The notes below the pieces were generated by a model. That model ran no database searches. It saw nothing but the letters and a program-made list of their open reading frames with translations, and had not been told where the DNA came from. Shown here in pieces: positions 33,308 through 45,868 of a stretch of 64,000 nucleotides of DNA. Made by a program: the position numbers and the translations under genes. The first letter of the stretch is position 1; each line of letters begins with the position of its first letter. Source of the stretch: Spodoptera frugiperda. Taxonomy: Eukaryota > Arthropoda > Insecta > Lepidoptera > Noctuidae. The stretch lies in assembly GCF_023101765.2 (NCBI RefSeq), contig NC_064215.1:2542001-2606000 (forward strand). Reading direction: 5' to 3'.

Positions 33308-34150
33308 TAGGTTCAATGTACACTCAAATTTTGCTTGATAATTCAATTTTGTCAATATTTATAGCCTCCTCAGCACTAGAAGTAAGGAGTCATAATTATC
33401 TACAATGAGTACAGACATTATAACTTGCCATTTTTTAACCAGTAGCTCCACGCCCTTATTCTAACTTCAACAACCAAAAACTTAACCTAAAAAAGTGGGT
33501 GTAACTACAACCTCTATATAAACCTTTGCATATTTATGTTAACAACAATAATAAAGTATAATGCCCAACTAAACCCACGTCTACTTCAACGGTTATAATA
33601 ACACACGACCGCAACAAAGAACAAGGTTCTTATCTTGCCCACAACACATCACTAACGATTTTCTCCGCCCGAAAAACTACAATGGCTCTTTATCAGCCAT
33701 TCCTATGTCCCTTACTATAATACTTACGCAATTCAAAAACAAACGTGACCCCAGAAATACGATACTTAGAAGAATTTACGACGAATCGTAAAAATCTTTG
33801 GCCGTATCGACACACATCTCACGAAATTCCGAAAAAAAAAAATACAAAACACATCTTCCACAATGACTTCAAACAAAAATAACACCTATGAAACTAAGAG
33901 ATAAAGTTGAATTTGGTGTGATGGTTAATGGTGGTTAAGACTTGTAGTTTTGTGCTGGTTGTAACAAGAATGTGTGAAAGGGGACAGGTAGGTATATAGA
34001 GGGGGTATATGTGTAGGCGGGTTACGTTAAGAAAAATCGTGATATACTCATCTTTACTATTGGCGAAGAATGGGGTCACATATGTAGGTATAGGGGGGTG
34101 GGAGCTGAGTATGGGCTGTTCAGGGGAACATCCTATAGGTATACTTCTTT
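33308..34150. other. Unique DNA, possible conserved non-coding blocks
   Basis: 33590-33840 has no repeat and holds TTCTTATCTTGCCC (GATA-type CTTATC), CTTTATCAGCC and paired CGAATCGTAAAAATC-like text. 33960-34150 is GT-rich (GGGGGGTGGGAGCTGAG). No gene recognised. Confidence 0.25.
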
Positions 34151-35540
34151 TAGGATAAACATGTGAAGGAATTTCAGCATCTGCTTTCAATTTTACTCTA
34201 TAAAGTAGATATGCTATTATTGATCTATTGGTTGCATTTGTCAGTAATAGGTTACTCGAATCGGTTCCCTAATTGGGTCTGGGTTCTTTAATTCAGAAAT
34301 TATCTTGAATAGAATGAAATGTTAGTGAAATAGATATGTAGGTATTACATATTACACACAGACTTTTCATTAAAATATTAGCGTAACCAGATGCCATACG
34401 TCATTATCATATAGATCTAGAAAACCACGTATCTGTCTATCATTTATCTATTCTGTCGACAGTTTATCTCAATGCACCTCAAAATTGACTCTGCTAGTAC
34501 ACACTCTTAAAACTAATGGCATCCCAACAAAATTCTCAAACAATCCCATCCACGATCCTTCAAATCTCAACTCGAATTCAAATAAAAATAAATAACAGAA
34601 CACAACTTTTTATCTTCCCAAGTGATATTAAAAACCTCTTAACGAATATCGAAGAATTTCATTTTCAATACATCTCATATTTTTCATACTGCGCGGATGA
34701 CATATCAACGTGGATATAATTTAGTGGGCTTGCTATTGGATTTTGGGCCTTAGTTCGGGGGAGATTAGGGTGGAATTTTGTGTGGGGTGGTGAACAATCC
34801 CTCTGTGATTCCATACGATTTCACCCAGTAATGATTTGGCTGGTAATGAGGGAGACGCGCGTAATATTCTGAGAGTAAAGTCTTGGAATATACTGCCTCT
34901 GGATAGGAATGCTTGTTTACTTTAACGAGGATAAAATTAATGGTGTGTCATAAAGTTAACTTTTTTCGTTTTATAGTATTATTTTGAGATGAAATTGTGA
35001 TTGAAGAATATTGTTATCGATTAAAAAATAACGGCCGAAGTATATTAGTGAATTGTGTTTTTAAAGAAAACATTTTTTGATTGATGCAGAAGAATGTTCT
35101 CCGCTCCGCACAAATAAATTTCTAGACAATAAATAGGTGTAAATGGAAGACTAAATAGGTACAGTATTAAAAGGCCCGAAACAATTTCATAACCTTTCAC
35201 CAGAAACCCAGACCCACAATTTCAAAAAATATAACCTCAAACCAACCATGAACTTTCTTAAAAACTAATTCTTATCCACATTTTAAAACTCCAGGGAGGA
35301 AAACATTCGTTCTTCCGGAGTTTATTATTGCTGTTATTGCTTCCATACGTCAACAGAGTTCTTTACTCTGGATAATATATACTTATTATATCAACAAATA
35401 TATTGGATTAACTAAATTTAACGTAAACAACCATTTACGGCGTATTCAACGATGGTACGTACACCTACTAAATGAATTTCTTTATTGACATAGGGATCTA
35501 TTGGATTTTAAATGAGTTCATCTATTTTGTGATTATATTG
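34151..35540. other. Non-coding interval, nothing recognised
   Basis: AT-rich unique DNA. A 67-codon open frame at 34516 has no domain and biased composition. Confidence 0.4.
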
Positions 35541-35715
35541 TCCATCATCAACAGCCTATAAGTGGCCACTACTGACCAAAGGCTTTTTCTTGCACATAAC
35601 ATCTTTGAGCATTAATCACCACGCTTGCTCCATGCGGATTGGTGATTTCAAACTTATAATTAGAAATTATAAGCACAGGTTTATTCCTGTTTTCGTTCGC
35701 CTATTGTCAGCGGTG
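35541..35715 (+). repeat. LINE 3' tail (decayed)
   Basis: CATCATCAACAGCCTATAAG, GGCCACTACTGACCAAAGGC, CCACGCTTGCTCCATGCGG and ACTTATAATTAGAAATTATA follow the usual order of this lepidopteran tail. 47722-47860 shares the last three parts. Confidence 0.65.
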
Positions 35716-36590
35716 TCTAAATTATTTTAGAAAATAGTATTAAATTTTGATAGGCTCCCCTATTGTGGAGAAATAAGTCATGTAACGACCCTAATTAATT
35801 TGGAATAAAAGTATTACAATACATATATTTTAATCCTGGAAAATTACTTAATGAATATATTATAGTCGTAATATCTTAAACTATACCCAAAATAGGTTCT
35901 TCCAAAACTGTATATTAATCAGACAATGTTGTTATATCAGTGTAAGTTCAACGCAACATTGTTATTTTAAAGGAAGCCTTAAGTTTATAAAATATGTTAT
36001 AGATGGCCCAATAATTTTGCTTATTATTATTCATAAAATAGGGGTACATATAACAAATATTATTTATTGTTATTACATATTCACTGTATCTTATATCATC
36101 GACATTAAGTACTGGACATATTTTAAACAAAATATTGGAATTGAGATTAAGAAGCTTAGTTCCTCGAAAGCATAGGTATATGGATATGTAATCAGGTCTG
36201 CTTTACTTTGTACCAGCTAATGAGATCTTGAAAAAGGATAATTACTAAAAAAAAAAACCTGCATAATATAATCGCCTTCCAGAAAGTGGGATTATAACTG
36301 CAATTAACTTTTACATCAAACTTATAGGATAATTGTCAAATGAAACGTGTAAAACGTATGAGAATTTCAGACTTTTGTAAAAGAACTTTCAGAATGCGAC
36401 AACGATGCAACAACTTGAGAATGTTGCTAAGTGTACCTCAATTATTCAGCCGGTGCCTGAACCGAAAGTTTCCGCGAAGGCAATATGTCCGCGAGTTTCG
36501 TAACCAGTGGCAATCCTCATCTCATTAGAGTTGACAACGGGCGCATTGCTTAAAAAGCTTCAAGCATTGTCACAAAGGCGGTTACATTTT
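35716..36590. other. Non-coding interval, nothing recognised
   Basis: Very AT-rich up to 36330. A 62-codon plus frame at 36340-36528 is Arg-rich and has no known domain, so I do not call it. Confidence 0.35.
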
Positions 36591-36800
36591 TCATAAAATA
36601 CTTGTCAAAATGCCTCCCACACGACGTCTCGGCCCCAGGCTATGACGTAACGAGAGCTCGTGTATAGAGACTCTTAACACGAAAACCACTCGACTTATCC
36701 ATATCCCACTCTAACTCCCCAAGCCAGAAAGAGACGCAACACCACTACTCTCCGTCATATTTTTCCCTTTACCACCCTCGCTTTCTGAAGCGTTCTTTTA
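36591..36800. other. Unique block with raised GC, possible conserved element
   Basis: CCCACACGACGTCTCGGCCC and CTATGACGTAACGAGAGC (TGACGTAA is a CRE/bZIP-like word at about 36643-36650) lie in non-repeat DNA at the start of the repeat-poor 36.6-39.9 kb zone. Confidence 0.25.
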
Positions 36801-38264
36801 CATAAAAGAGGTTCTTGAGAAAATAATAACGGGACTGCTCAAAGGGCACCAAAGTTTTGGGGCTTTGATTTTCGACTTGCGAAAGAATTTTTACGACCAC
36901 AAAGGGAATTTCGATGCGATATTAAGCAAGGATTTAATTTTCAAGTTAATGCAGTAAAGTAATACTTGATCCAATAATTTTCTTAAATTTTTACTTAGTA
37001 CTTGTGAACGAGGTGAATGGCATGACTTAAGTCGACCAAACAGATTTTGCTCCAATAACCGATGACTTTCTTCATCTTTGATTTGAGTAATCGATAACTC
37101 TTCTTCCAGTGACTTATGATAGCCTTGTTTAGATTCTTTCAAGAGTTCTTCTTCTATCATCAAATCACATTTTGGTTTTACTATAAAGATTTACATTATC
37201 CCAATAACCTATGTAACATTCAATAATTAGAAACTATTAACTTCATACTTCAAAGAATAATCTCCAAATGCCGTGCTAGCTCAGCCAATAACCTTAAACT
37301 ACAGCCAAGCACATAAATTATCCCAACAATATATCTTAAAGAACAATCTATTTCACACAAACAATAACTTAATAAGCACCACCGCCCAACAAAAATATTA
37401 GCTAACATAAAATTAAATCCTACCAACAAGCAGTGAAGGGAAATGGTGCACAATTGGTACCCGTTAACAAACTACTTTGATACATGCAAACCTATTTTAT
37501 AAGTATTTAATAGCGATAATAATAGCCCTCTCAATTGCTGTAACAATGGTGATACAATACTTTATTTAAATAGGGCTGGCCCTACAATGGAATCGATTCA
37601 ACATCATTAAGCTATAAATAGTATAGACGGAACCACGCAAATAGATTTCGAGGATAACAATTGAGTTGTAGAGGGCACAGATATTGTAAATGATTTTGAT
37701 TTTTATGAAGTAATTGGAATTAAATGGACCGTTTCGTTGTATGGAGTTTAAGGTATTGATGATTACAATAATAGTGACAAATATAGGAAAATGGTAAATG
37801 AGAAAACAGTATGATAATACTGTATCGGATAGAAGATGTATGAATTTACATACTTGTCATTAAGCGTCTTCGCTCAATAGGCAAAGAATTAGATAATTCA
37901 AAAGTTTATGTCTATACTTAACCTTTCCTGACACTGACATCCTATAAAGGATCTAATGATCAGCTGTTCAGTGAAATCTTATCCATGTTAACGATCGTAA
38001 AATTGCTGCCTCGATCATGCGAAACTAATCAAGAATTCTCATTAAGAAATCTCTCATTAGACGCTAGTTTCACATTTTAATTTGGTTCCACTTCTTAAGC
38101 TACTGCAGTATCATCGTGGACATTCTCCGCGACAATATTAAAACTTTCATATGCAGTAACTCCGACATATCTCATAACTTGAGAACGGCAAAAACATTTC
38201 AACGCGAATTTTTCTTTAGACGAGAGATTTTATGACGACAAATGACAAAAATACTCAACGTTTC
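36801..38264. other. Repeat-poor non-coding interval
   Basis: No transposon fragment was recognised. Open frames on the minus strand near 36891 and 37250 are without recognisable domains. Confidence 0.35.
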
Positions 38265-38800
38265 ATTGTGGAACTTGGAAACGGCGCTGCGAGCATTTTT
38301 GTGCGCCCTCCGAGCCTCCTATACATGTGTACAGAAGGGCGAAGTTATTTGCCTTGCTTCTCTTCCGTCCATTTGCACCCCACCCTCCCCCGCGCTTCCG
38401 GTGCCGCCGCCTACCACCCGGCGCGTCCGCACGACACACGGCAAACAAATACCTACTCTAACACCTTCGCGAAAGGATTTCATTCTCGAGGCGACGCACC
38501 AACTATTTTTCTTTTACATCCAAGAGCAACGTGACATCCAACGCGCGGAAAAGAATGCCAACTTTGAGTCCAGAGAGAGACACTTGAATTCGGATTATTC
38601 GGTGTGTGGTTGTTGCGACTTTTTGGAAATGTGTCGCCGGGGCTCAGGGGCGCGGGGCGACTGCGACCGTACGAAAAACATATTTTTCAGATAACGACAA
38701 TGAGAAAGGAAAATATTCAGATGAAAATTCCCCGATACGGCGCGCCGGGTGCGGCCGCGTGGAAGATATTAAGGGGCGGGCGTGTGCTACTTAACGATAT
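38265..38800. promoter_or_regulatory. CpG-rich island, candidate promoter, 5' exon or enhancer
   Basis: The block is far richer in GC and CpG than the rest of the window, for example CACCCGGCGCGTCCGCACGA, GGGGCGCGGGGCGACTGCG and CGGCGCGCCGGGTGCGGCCG. It has no repeat match in the window. Several overlapping open frames exist (the longest 150 codons, 38242-38694, plus), but frames on both strands stay open just because GC-rich DNA has few stops, and none shows a domain. A transcription start with untranslated exon or a conserved enhancer are both possible. A coding exon of an unknown gene cannot be excluded. Confidence 0.35.
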
Positions 38801-38929
38801 TTTTCGACATGCTTTACTTTTATTGCTAACTCACGGCTCCGATATCGGATACAGTTTGTCGTATATCAAAAAAGAAACTCGATTCAGACGTACATAAAAA
38901 ATATATTACGTATTTAGCGGAGCGGACTG

Positions 38930-39240
38930 AAATCAGCGCAGATAGCGGTCGGCTTCCACGTCAACGGTTCCTTTGAATCATTTCGAGTGAACAATTTTCG
39001 TGGAAACAAAAGGAAGAATTCTTTGACGTATTACGGGAGCAATAATATTCTGGAAATTATTATCCGAGCGGTGTCCCAGTGGGATATTAAGTAACACGAT
39101 ATTAACATCCCCGGGGGTGAAAGGGACGGCTTTATGGATTACACGGTTAATTAGAGAGGGACGAAGGTAGAGGGGGCGATCTTGTCTAAAGGACGTTGGC
39201 CTCCGGGGCACGCGACCGTTGATTCGAACTCCTTTTTAAT
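38930..39240. promoter_or_regulatory. Candidate enhancer with clustered homeodomain sites
   Basis: Within 39131-39154 lie TTTATGG (Abd-B/caudal type), GGATTA (K50 homeodomain type) and TTAATTAG (Antp-class core TAATTA). The flanks hold GGTGTCCCAGTGGGATATTA and ACATCCCCGGGGGTGAAAGG. No repeat match. Function rests on motifs only. Confidence 0.35.
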
Positions 39241-39639
39241 TCTTTTTTATTAATTATACAGCGACTTAGTAGTGTTGAGCATTGCTGTCTAAGTTCATTA
39301 CTGAAATTAAACTTGGTCGCGCGTATTGCAGTTGGCTTGTTTACAACTTAATTGCACACCATTGTAATTGAGTTAAGTATTTTTAAGAGTGTACTTATTT
39401 TGTTCTCGTAGATGTTGTTATAATAGTTATATACTGTATTAAATACAAAACATCATTTGAGGCACAAGAAGAATCGACAAAAATATTCAAATAACATCTC
39501 CTAGCTCGTCAAACAAATCCTCACTCAACATTAACATAAATGTAAATCAAAAACTTCAAGTATCAAGTAGCAACACCTTCCGAGCCGCATTTCTTGAACA
39601 CCCCATCTTCCTCATTAAAGACCTTTTTCTCAACTAAGC

Positions 39640-39911
39640 GACGCGGGTTTTATACCCTACTTAATGGACGTTCGGTTTCTTCAATGTAAACTTGGCAATG
39701 AACGAGGGCTCAAATTGGGTCAGTCTTTGACTTAATTTTTTTACCAAGGTCGCTTATAATCAATAGGGCGATGTCCCAAATTTACACCTCGGGTGTAATT
39801 AGATTTTTCGCGGATCGATTTTGGGGCAGGTCGCGGCGGCCGATCGATATCTTTGGTGATTTGTTTGTTACGCAATTACGAATCGGAATTAAGTCGGATA
39901 TTGTTGTTTTT
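39640..39911. promoter_or_regulatory. Candidate enhancer with FTZ-F1-like and bZIP-like sites
   Basis: CCAAGGTCG (39744-39752) matches the FTZ-F1 consensus YCAAGGYCR. GTGTAATTAG carries a homeodomain core (39796-39802), and TTACGCAATTACG is C/EBP or PAR-bZIP-like near 39870. GGTCGCGGCGGCCGATCGAT is GC-rich. Non-repeat and without a credible frame. Confidence 0.33.
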
Positions 39912-40689
39912 TGTTTTCTATGAGGTGCTGTGATTTTTTTTCTTTTGCGTAGTTTGTTTTGTAATGTTTTGTGGTTAGCTGATAATATTGTGGTGGGATA
40001 ACACTAAAGATTGAGCTCAGTGAGGTGCTATAGGAGAGAAAGGGGTTGATGTGAAAGAGGAAAATTATCCTGTGGCTCTCCCGTCTTGGGTGAGGTGAGA
40101 AAGAGTATCAGCAGTAGTATCAGGGCAACTCTTTGAGCCGAGTAATGTCAAAGATGCACATTGATTACAATACAATTAAGTAGTCATAATATGTGGAATT
40201 ACCTAATCTTAGGCATCATAAATAATTAATATTTACAACGTATATTGTATAGGTAGTTAAGACGAAGAAGTAAACTTACGGTTATACATATTTATGTAAA
40301 TTGTATTAGAGTAAAAAGCAACCATCATTTATTCTTCCATATCTAAAAATAACAATCACAAAAGAATTTAATCCACAGACCAAAATCAGTCTAATAAGAA
40401 TAGCTTTCCAGAATCTGACAATAAAAAAATCAATCTGTTGTCTATGAGTGCTGCATACTAATCTATGGCCGACGACTAGGGCGCGAAGAACAAAGGAAAC
40501 GATGGAATTTTAATAAATCCGAATAATAATATGTCTGTTCATTCGTTTCACATTTTTTGTGATTAAAGAATAATATTAGTTTTAGATAAATGGCTTATTA
40601 CGGCCAGAGAGCCTCTTGATAGTCTAGTGTCGTTAGATTTGGTAAATAGATACCTATAGAATTTAAGTGTGTGAGAGACATGTGTGTGT
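39912..40689. other. Non-coding interval, nothing recognised
   Basis: T-rich then AT-rich DNA. TCTCCCGTCTTGGGTGAGGT at 40077 faintly recalls the end of family A but is too short to call. Confidence 0.35.
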
Positions 40690-40955
40690 TTCGGCACTTT
40701 AGCATGAATGAGCCAGCTCGACCGAAGTGATATCAAGGTCTCACAACCACGTGAATCAACGCCTGCTGTGTTTCGTTGTGTGAGTGGGGTTACCATAGAC
40801 CCATCCCAATCCCACGAATTCCCGGTTCCCCAACAGCCCTTAAATTCCTAGCCCTCAGAAGGCCCGCAATGCACTTGTGGCGCTTTTAATGTTTCGGGTG
40901 TCCATGGGCGGCGGCGATTGCTTCCCATTGGACGTCGGCTGGTTTACTTAATATT
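40690..40955 (-). repeat. Family C dispersed repeat, long reverse copy
   Basis: On the plus strand it reads GGCACTTTAGCATGAATGAG, CAGCTCGACCGAAGTGATAT, GTTTCGTTGTGTGAGTGGGG, CCTCAGAAGGCCCGCAATGC, TTTCGGGTGTCCATGGGCGG and CGATTGCTTCCCATTGG, the complement of the copy at 26168-26440. Confidence 0.78.
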
Positions 40956-41280
40956 TCTTTATCCCATAGCCAAATAAATCTACACACAGGTAAGTTATAG
41001 AAACTAACGACTAGTCACTTATCATCTACACGCGGCGCTTGAAAATTAACATACCTAACTCTTAACTTACGAAAATAGCAACATATCTACTTTAACCTAC
41101 GCCACATAACAAACCAACACAATAATCAAACAGAAAAAACCAATCACAACACACAAAATAGCCCGGAAATCTCACAAACTCCAGAACCAACAAAAAGATA
41201 CAAAAAGCCCAAAACTAAGCCGTTCTCAAAAACTATAAGTAGACGGAATACAAATACAAAAATACAATATACCCTACAAG

Positions 41281-41520
41281 TACTGCCTACGCTGTGTGGT
41301 ACAAAGCACAATGGTGCTTAACACCATCATTCGGATCATCCACTCGTCACCCAAGCGTGTACCGTCGGCAAAAAAGGCGAGTGCATGATAAAAGGTACAA
41401 AGCCTACTTAGAATGTTTGTTCGGCAGCGGAATGCGGTAGCTGAGAGTGCAAATATACGCTGGTACCAACGGTCAATACACTCATCGGTGATGTGGTAGC
41501 GTCAGCATGCTCGGGTTTAG
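41281..41520. other. Unique GC-raised block, possible conserved element
   Basis: CATTCGGATCATCCACTCGT, CAAGCGTGTACCGTCGGC and GGCAGCGGAATGCGGTAGC lie in non-repeat sequence. TTCGGATCATCC and adjacent short inverted words are visible. No frame. Confidence 0.25.
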
Positions 41521-41652
41521 TTTGAAGTTTTTGGACAGATTTGATGTGTAATGATATATTAATTGATAAATTTTTATGGTAGATAAAGTTGAAATGTTTA
41601 TAAATATGTGGTCACTAGTGATGTTTTATCTTTGATAATGTTTAGTAATATG

Positions 41653-41930
41653 TTCTGATGGTAATCGTATAAGGATCACCTGATGATAAGCAATCGGCGA
41701 AGCCCGTAGACTACAGAACACCAGAGGTGTTACAAGTGCATTGCCAACCTTTGGAGGAGGAGATGAGGTATTTGAGGATAGTTGGGTATTTGGGGATTCG
41801 CGGAAATTCAGGATCTCAGGACCTTAATCTCACTCACACAATGCAAACGGTTTTCTGTGAAGTAGTCCGGTCGAGCCAGCCTATGCGTGCCAAAGTATGA
41901 CTCTCCCATACTTTAAAACTTTATCCAGAA
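41653..41930 (+). repeat. Family C dispersed repeat
   Basis: GATCACCTGATGATAAGCAA, GAACACCAGAGGTGTTACAA, GTGCATTGCCAACC, TAATCTCACTCACACAATGC and GCGTGCCAAAGTATGACTC follow family order. Its middle is expanded by short GAGG-like and GGGTATTTGGGG repeats. Confidence 0.72.
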
Positions 41931-43240
41931 ACATGTTCATTAAAAACAAACACCCTAAAAATGGCCAATGGCAAGAACAATGTAGCATCAACTAATAACA
42001 TAACTTTTTTTCAGTACAAATTTACGGACGCATCTTTAACAAACTCTCTGACGGACTGCCCATTACCTGCTTGACATTTCAATACTGCCTACAACTTCTA
42101 AAGTTCCTCTGCACACCATACGTGTCACCTTAAATTTCTCCACTAAACACACAGACAGGTATACGCAAATTATTATGTCTAATACAAGCTGAATGAGGCG
42201 AGTCGCGCGTTAATGTGAATCCACAAATGACTCATGCTATCCCCAGTGTTTGCTCGCCACGTTCATAAGTGAGCTCCGGATAGTGCCCACACGCATCTAG
42301 CCATACTAATGTTAATAGGCAGGGTATGTCTGACTGACTGACTGACTGTTTGCTCTGGATCTTTCATCCTTATTTGGCCTGCTTCTATGTCATTATTTAG
42401 GGATAGTGCCTTTTTTTCCTTCGATGAAATGTGATTAAGCCATATCTATGTTGTTTTTTCTTCACCTTTCACATAATTTTTGAATCGTTTTCTGGGTCTG
42501 TCATCCATTAATTACTCTTGAGCAGATCATAGCAAAAATAAATAACTAATATTCTGTTCACGGCGATTGATAGTTACGATACTGTCTTTATCAAGCCAAA
42601 ACCAAATCTTTTACGTGTTTCATTTGTTTTAGACACTGCGAAACTGCATTCTAAAACCCCTAGAATTCAAATTAAACTGACTTTAAACCAAAACTACCAA
42701 CAAACTTGACTGAACCAAGCAAACTCGTAAGACAAGCTTAAAATAATCGAACGAACCAACACGTGTAGACAGTCCACTCGATTCCATCTAATGCGAGTAT
42801 CGATTACACAGCAATATATTACGTAATCAAATACTCGAATAGGAAAGTTAAATTTATCTTGTAAGACAAACAGTGCTCGCATTCAAATACTAATGATTCT
42901 TAATTAAATGAATAAATATGGAGAGTAAATTGTGATGTAATGCTATTTGCAAATACCACTCTCTGTTAAGCGCTTATGGTTGAGTTTGAGTTATAAATGA
43001 GAGGACGGCTAAGAGGTTAAGTTGCGCATGGTGAGGTTAGACAGTGGATTGATGGTCTGTTCACATTACTTACTTACTTATCTCATTATTATCCATGCCT
43101 CATAATTGCAGAACTGCCGATCCCGGTAACATCAGGGAATTGGTCATTTTTGAGGGGTAAATAAGCAGGTTGACTACTCAATGGCACCGTGCTTGAATAC
43201 TCTCAACACCAGAATAGTAACCCGCTACCCGGGATTCTTA
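41931..43240. other. Mostly unique DNA with a small TGAC microsatellite
   Basis: (CTGA)n runs at about 42331-42348. 42186-42300 is a CpG-raised patch (GAGGCGAGTCGCGCG). No gene seen. Confidence 0.35.
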
Positions 43241-43392
43241 CCCCGAGCTGGAGACTACCTAGCGGAATGCCGGGGCTCCGGCTCAAGAGCAGGAGTAGAA
43301 ACGGAGTGCTTTTTAGTCAGTGAGAGTCTGATTCCCTCTCGCCTCACCCAAGGCGGGAGAATGTCATTGGACGAATTTACACCCTTAGAAAA
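43241..43392 (+). mobile_element. Family A retroposon tail
   Basis: CTGGAGACTACCTAGCGGAA, CCGGGGCTCCGGCTCAAGAG, ACGGAGTGCTTTTTAGTCAG and CCTCACCCAAGGCGGGAGAA. It reads through as part of an 81-codon plus frame, which is therefore not a gene. Confidence 0.85.
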
Positions 43393-45445
43393 ATTCTGGA
43401 GACTTCACTTACTCGACGAAACATAACGGGAGCGTCATTTTTTCACTTTGATCGCGCTATTCGTACTGCAACATGGCTCTTCGACTGTAGTATGTGCATT
43501 GACAAAATTACTACAATTCAACACTAAATACATATTTTTCCATTAACTTAAAACAATCCACTATTAACAGACAAAACATACCGACAGTACAAAACCGAAT
43601 CCAGCTTGACAACAAAAACGAGGCTCGATTGAGCTAATTGAAAAAAATATAATAATATTTATAGCGTACACATTTATATTAATTAAGGCAAAGGATTCAT
43701 CAGTATGTCGGTTATTTGAATAAGTATCGGTACCAATTAAAATTCTGTTTTTCCATAATCGGCTGGTACAGCACGTTGCCATTCCGAATCCGAATACCTC
43801 TGATTTTAATGAACGAACTAAGCTTAATAGGCGATCGGTTAATGAAATGAATGCGAATGTAGGTTTATTGGGGACTAGACTTTAAAACTTGGGTTTGTCT
43901 GTTTTAAATGTAAAAATATGAATTTACTATGAAGACAGACCTGATGATATCAGCGCCGTGTATGAACACTAATATTACTAGAGCAGTTCTAGTAAATCTA
44001 CGTTGCAGGTCTTCTGAGAAGGTTATTTATTCTTCTCCCAGGTATCAAAAGAGCCGATTGAAATAACCCTAATACCTAATTGACTGCATAGCAGCGTTCT
44101 TTGATAAACCTGAACTTAAAACTGTGATCTTTATGCAAGAACAATTTTTGCGAACCCTCTTATGTAGAGGCAGCCCTTAGTCCAACAGCGAAGTCTACCG
44201 AATGCATGGATATAATGATGTTTAAATCAAATTATTCCTACATTATCAATAAATAACTTATCATCGATTTAAGTTCAGCAGTTTTAACTAAAAAACAAAC
44301 AAACAGACTGAGTTACTTTAGCATTTCTGTTCAACACGAATTGCAATTTCGTATGAAATGCGATGTGTTTTTCTTGGCATACATAGTTTTGGTCCTATGT
44401 ATATTGTATATGTATGTTACATACATGAGAAGAATCACGCGTTTGACCTCCTGACTAGTGACTATTAGTAACGTGACTGACTGACTAAATAACGACTATT
44501 AGATGAGCAAATACTGCAACATCATTGATTGATTTTACAATTGTATGAGTCAATGTGAAACAACACGTAGTTAAGAATAAATAGAGTTTTAATTACCTCT
44601 TTTTGTATACAGTGTTATAACATATTTAAGTCTTTTTAATTTCCTACTCAAATTATTTCAATTAATATAGTGAATTTAAAGACTGGTTTCATTTTTTTAT
44701 ACTTTTACAGAAAAACAAATCCAATCTCCCCTAAAATAGAATTCAAAATGGCGCATCAAAAATCAAAAGGACCGTACGAGACAATAAACACACACACAAG
44801 GACACAAATAAAACAAAATTCCAACTTAAAAAGGACATCAAATACGATAGAAAACATTCGTATTATCACTCAAATGTCAAACTATCAAAGTACGAGTAAT
44901 TATTTAGTTACGCGAAAACTTTTGAGTTAAAAGATAGCTAAAAAGGATCGAAATCGTATTAAATTCCTATACACACAGAGCGAAGAAATACGAAAAGATA
45001 TAACAGGGTAACTTGCTAATTTCTCGAAAACTCTCGTAAATTAAATGCCAAATATTTTTGCCTGTAGCTCACATATTAAGTTTCACAGCTAATATCTAAA
45101 GACGGTGAGTTTGGGGCCAGGAGAAGCGCGATTTCGTAATAATGATAGTATAAAAACAATGATACTGGTAACAGTAATAACATAGATAGATCTAAGAATT
45201 ATTGGCAGAAACATTTGTACATGAATGGGCATAAATGTTACTGCAAAGCATGAGGTCTCGAATGTCTACGGCGCGAATCGGGCAAGAAGAGGCTTTTTAA
45301 AAAAAATCCCAGCACGCAATACCCGATATTGTATATTTGACCATAGGTTAATTTCAGCTTGTTTGAGACTTGTAATACAAGTAATGAAAAGGGAGTTTAG
45401 CATTACATGTCTCTACATAGGGTACATACCCTTTTCAGACGGGGT
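43393..45445. other. Mostly unique DNA
   Basis: 44158-44220 has TTATGTAGAGGCAGCCCTTA, a LINE-tail-like word. The rest is AT-rich with no domain-bearing frame. Confidence 0.35.
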
Positions 45446-45612
45446 CCAATAGGGCTGATGCCTGATCCGGAGCTACGGACGACAGGGTTTACCGGGGCTC
45501 CGGCTCGAAAAGCAGGAGTAGGAACGGGGTGGTTTTTAGTCAGTAAGAGTCTGACACTCCCTCTCGCCTCGTCCAAGGCGAAAGAAGTTATTTGATGATA
45601 ATCCCCCCGGTT
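45446..45612 (+). mobile_element. Family A retroposon tail, well-preserved copy
   Basis: GCTGATGCCTGATCCGGAGC, GGGTTTACCGGGGCTCCGGC, ACGGGGTGGTTTTTAGTCAG and CTCGCCTCGTCCAAGGCG. It has a deletion of TACCTAGC relative to its neighbour at 45869. Confidence 0.9.
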
Positions 45613-45868
45613 AATAAGAAAAAAACGTACCCTTTTGATAATATTTACCTAGATTTTCCTTGACCTAAGAACAACACGTGTCCTTCTACAGTCGTGTGAC
45701 GTCATCGAAGATGATTCGACGCGTAATATTATTCCACGTGTTAATTTGACAGATTTATTAACAAACAAATTACTTTTACATTGTAACGCGAAACAATGTG
45801 TTTTGTTTATCATGAGTAATATTCAATTTACGCGTTTTAATGCAGTAGATATGAACGTTTCCATCAGA

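Noticed and set aside
36340..36528. Arg-rich 62-codon plus-strand frame
   Set aside because: No domain, and no splice or start context that convinces. Could be an exon, but there is no support.
38242..38694. 150-codon plus-strand open frame in the CpG-rich island
   Set aside because: Alternative frames on both strands are also open there, no domain is recognisable, and the composition (Pro/Arg/Thr-rich, then mixed) follows base content. Kept only as part of the island.
43181..43426. 81-codon plus-strand frame
   Set aside because: A sense reading of a family A retroposon.
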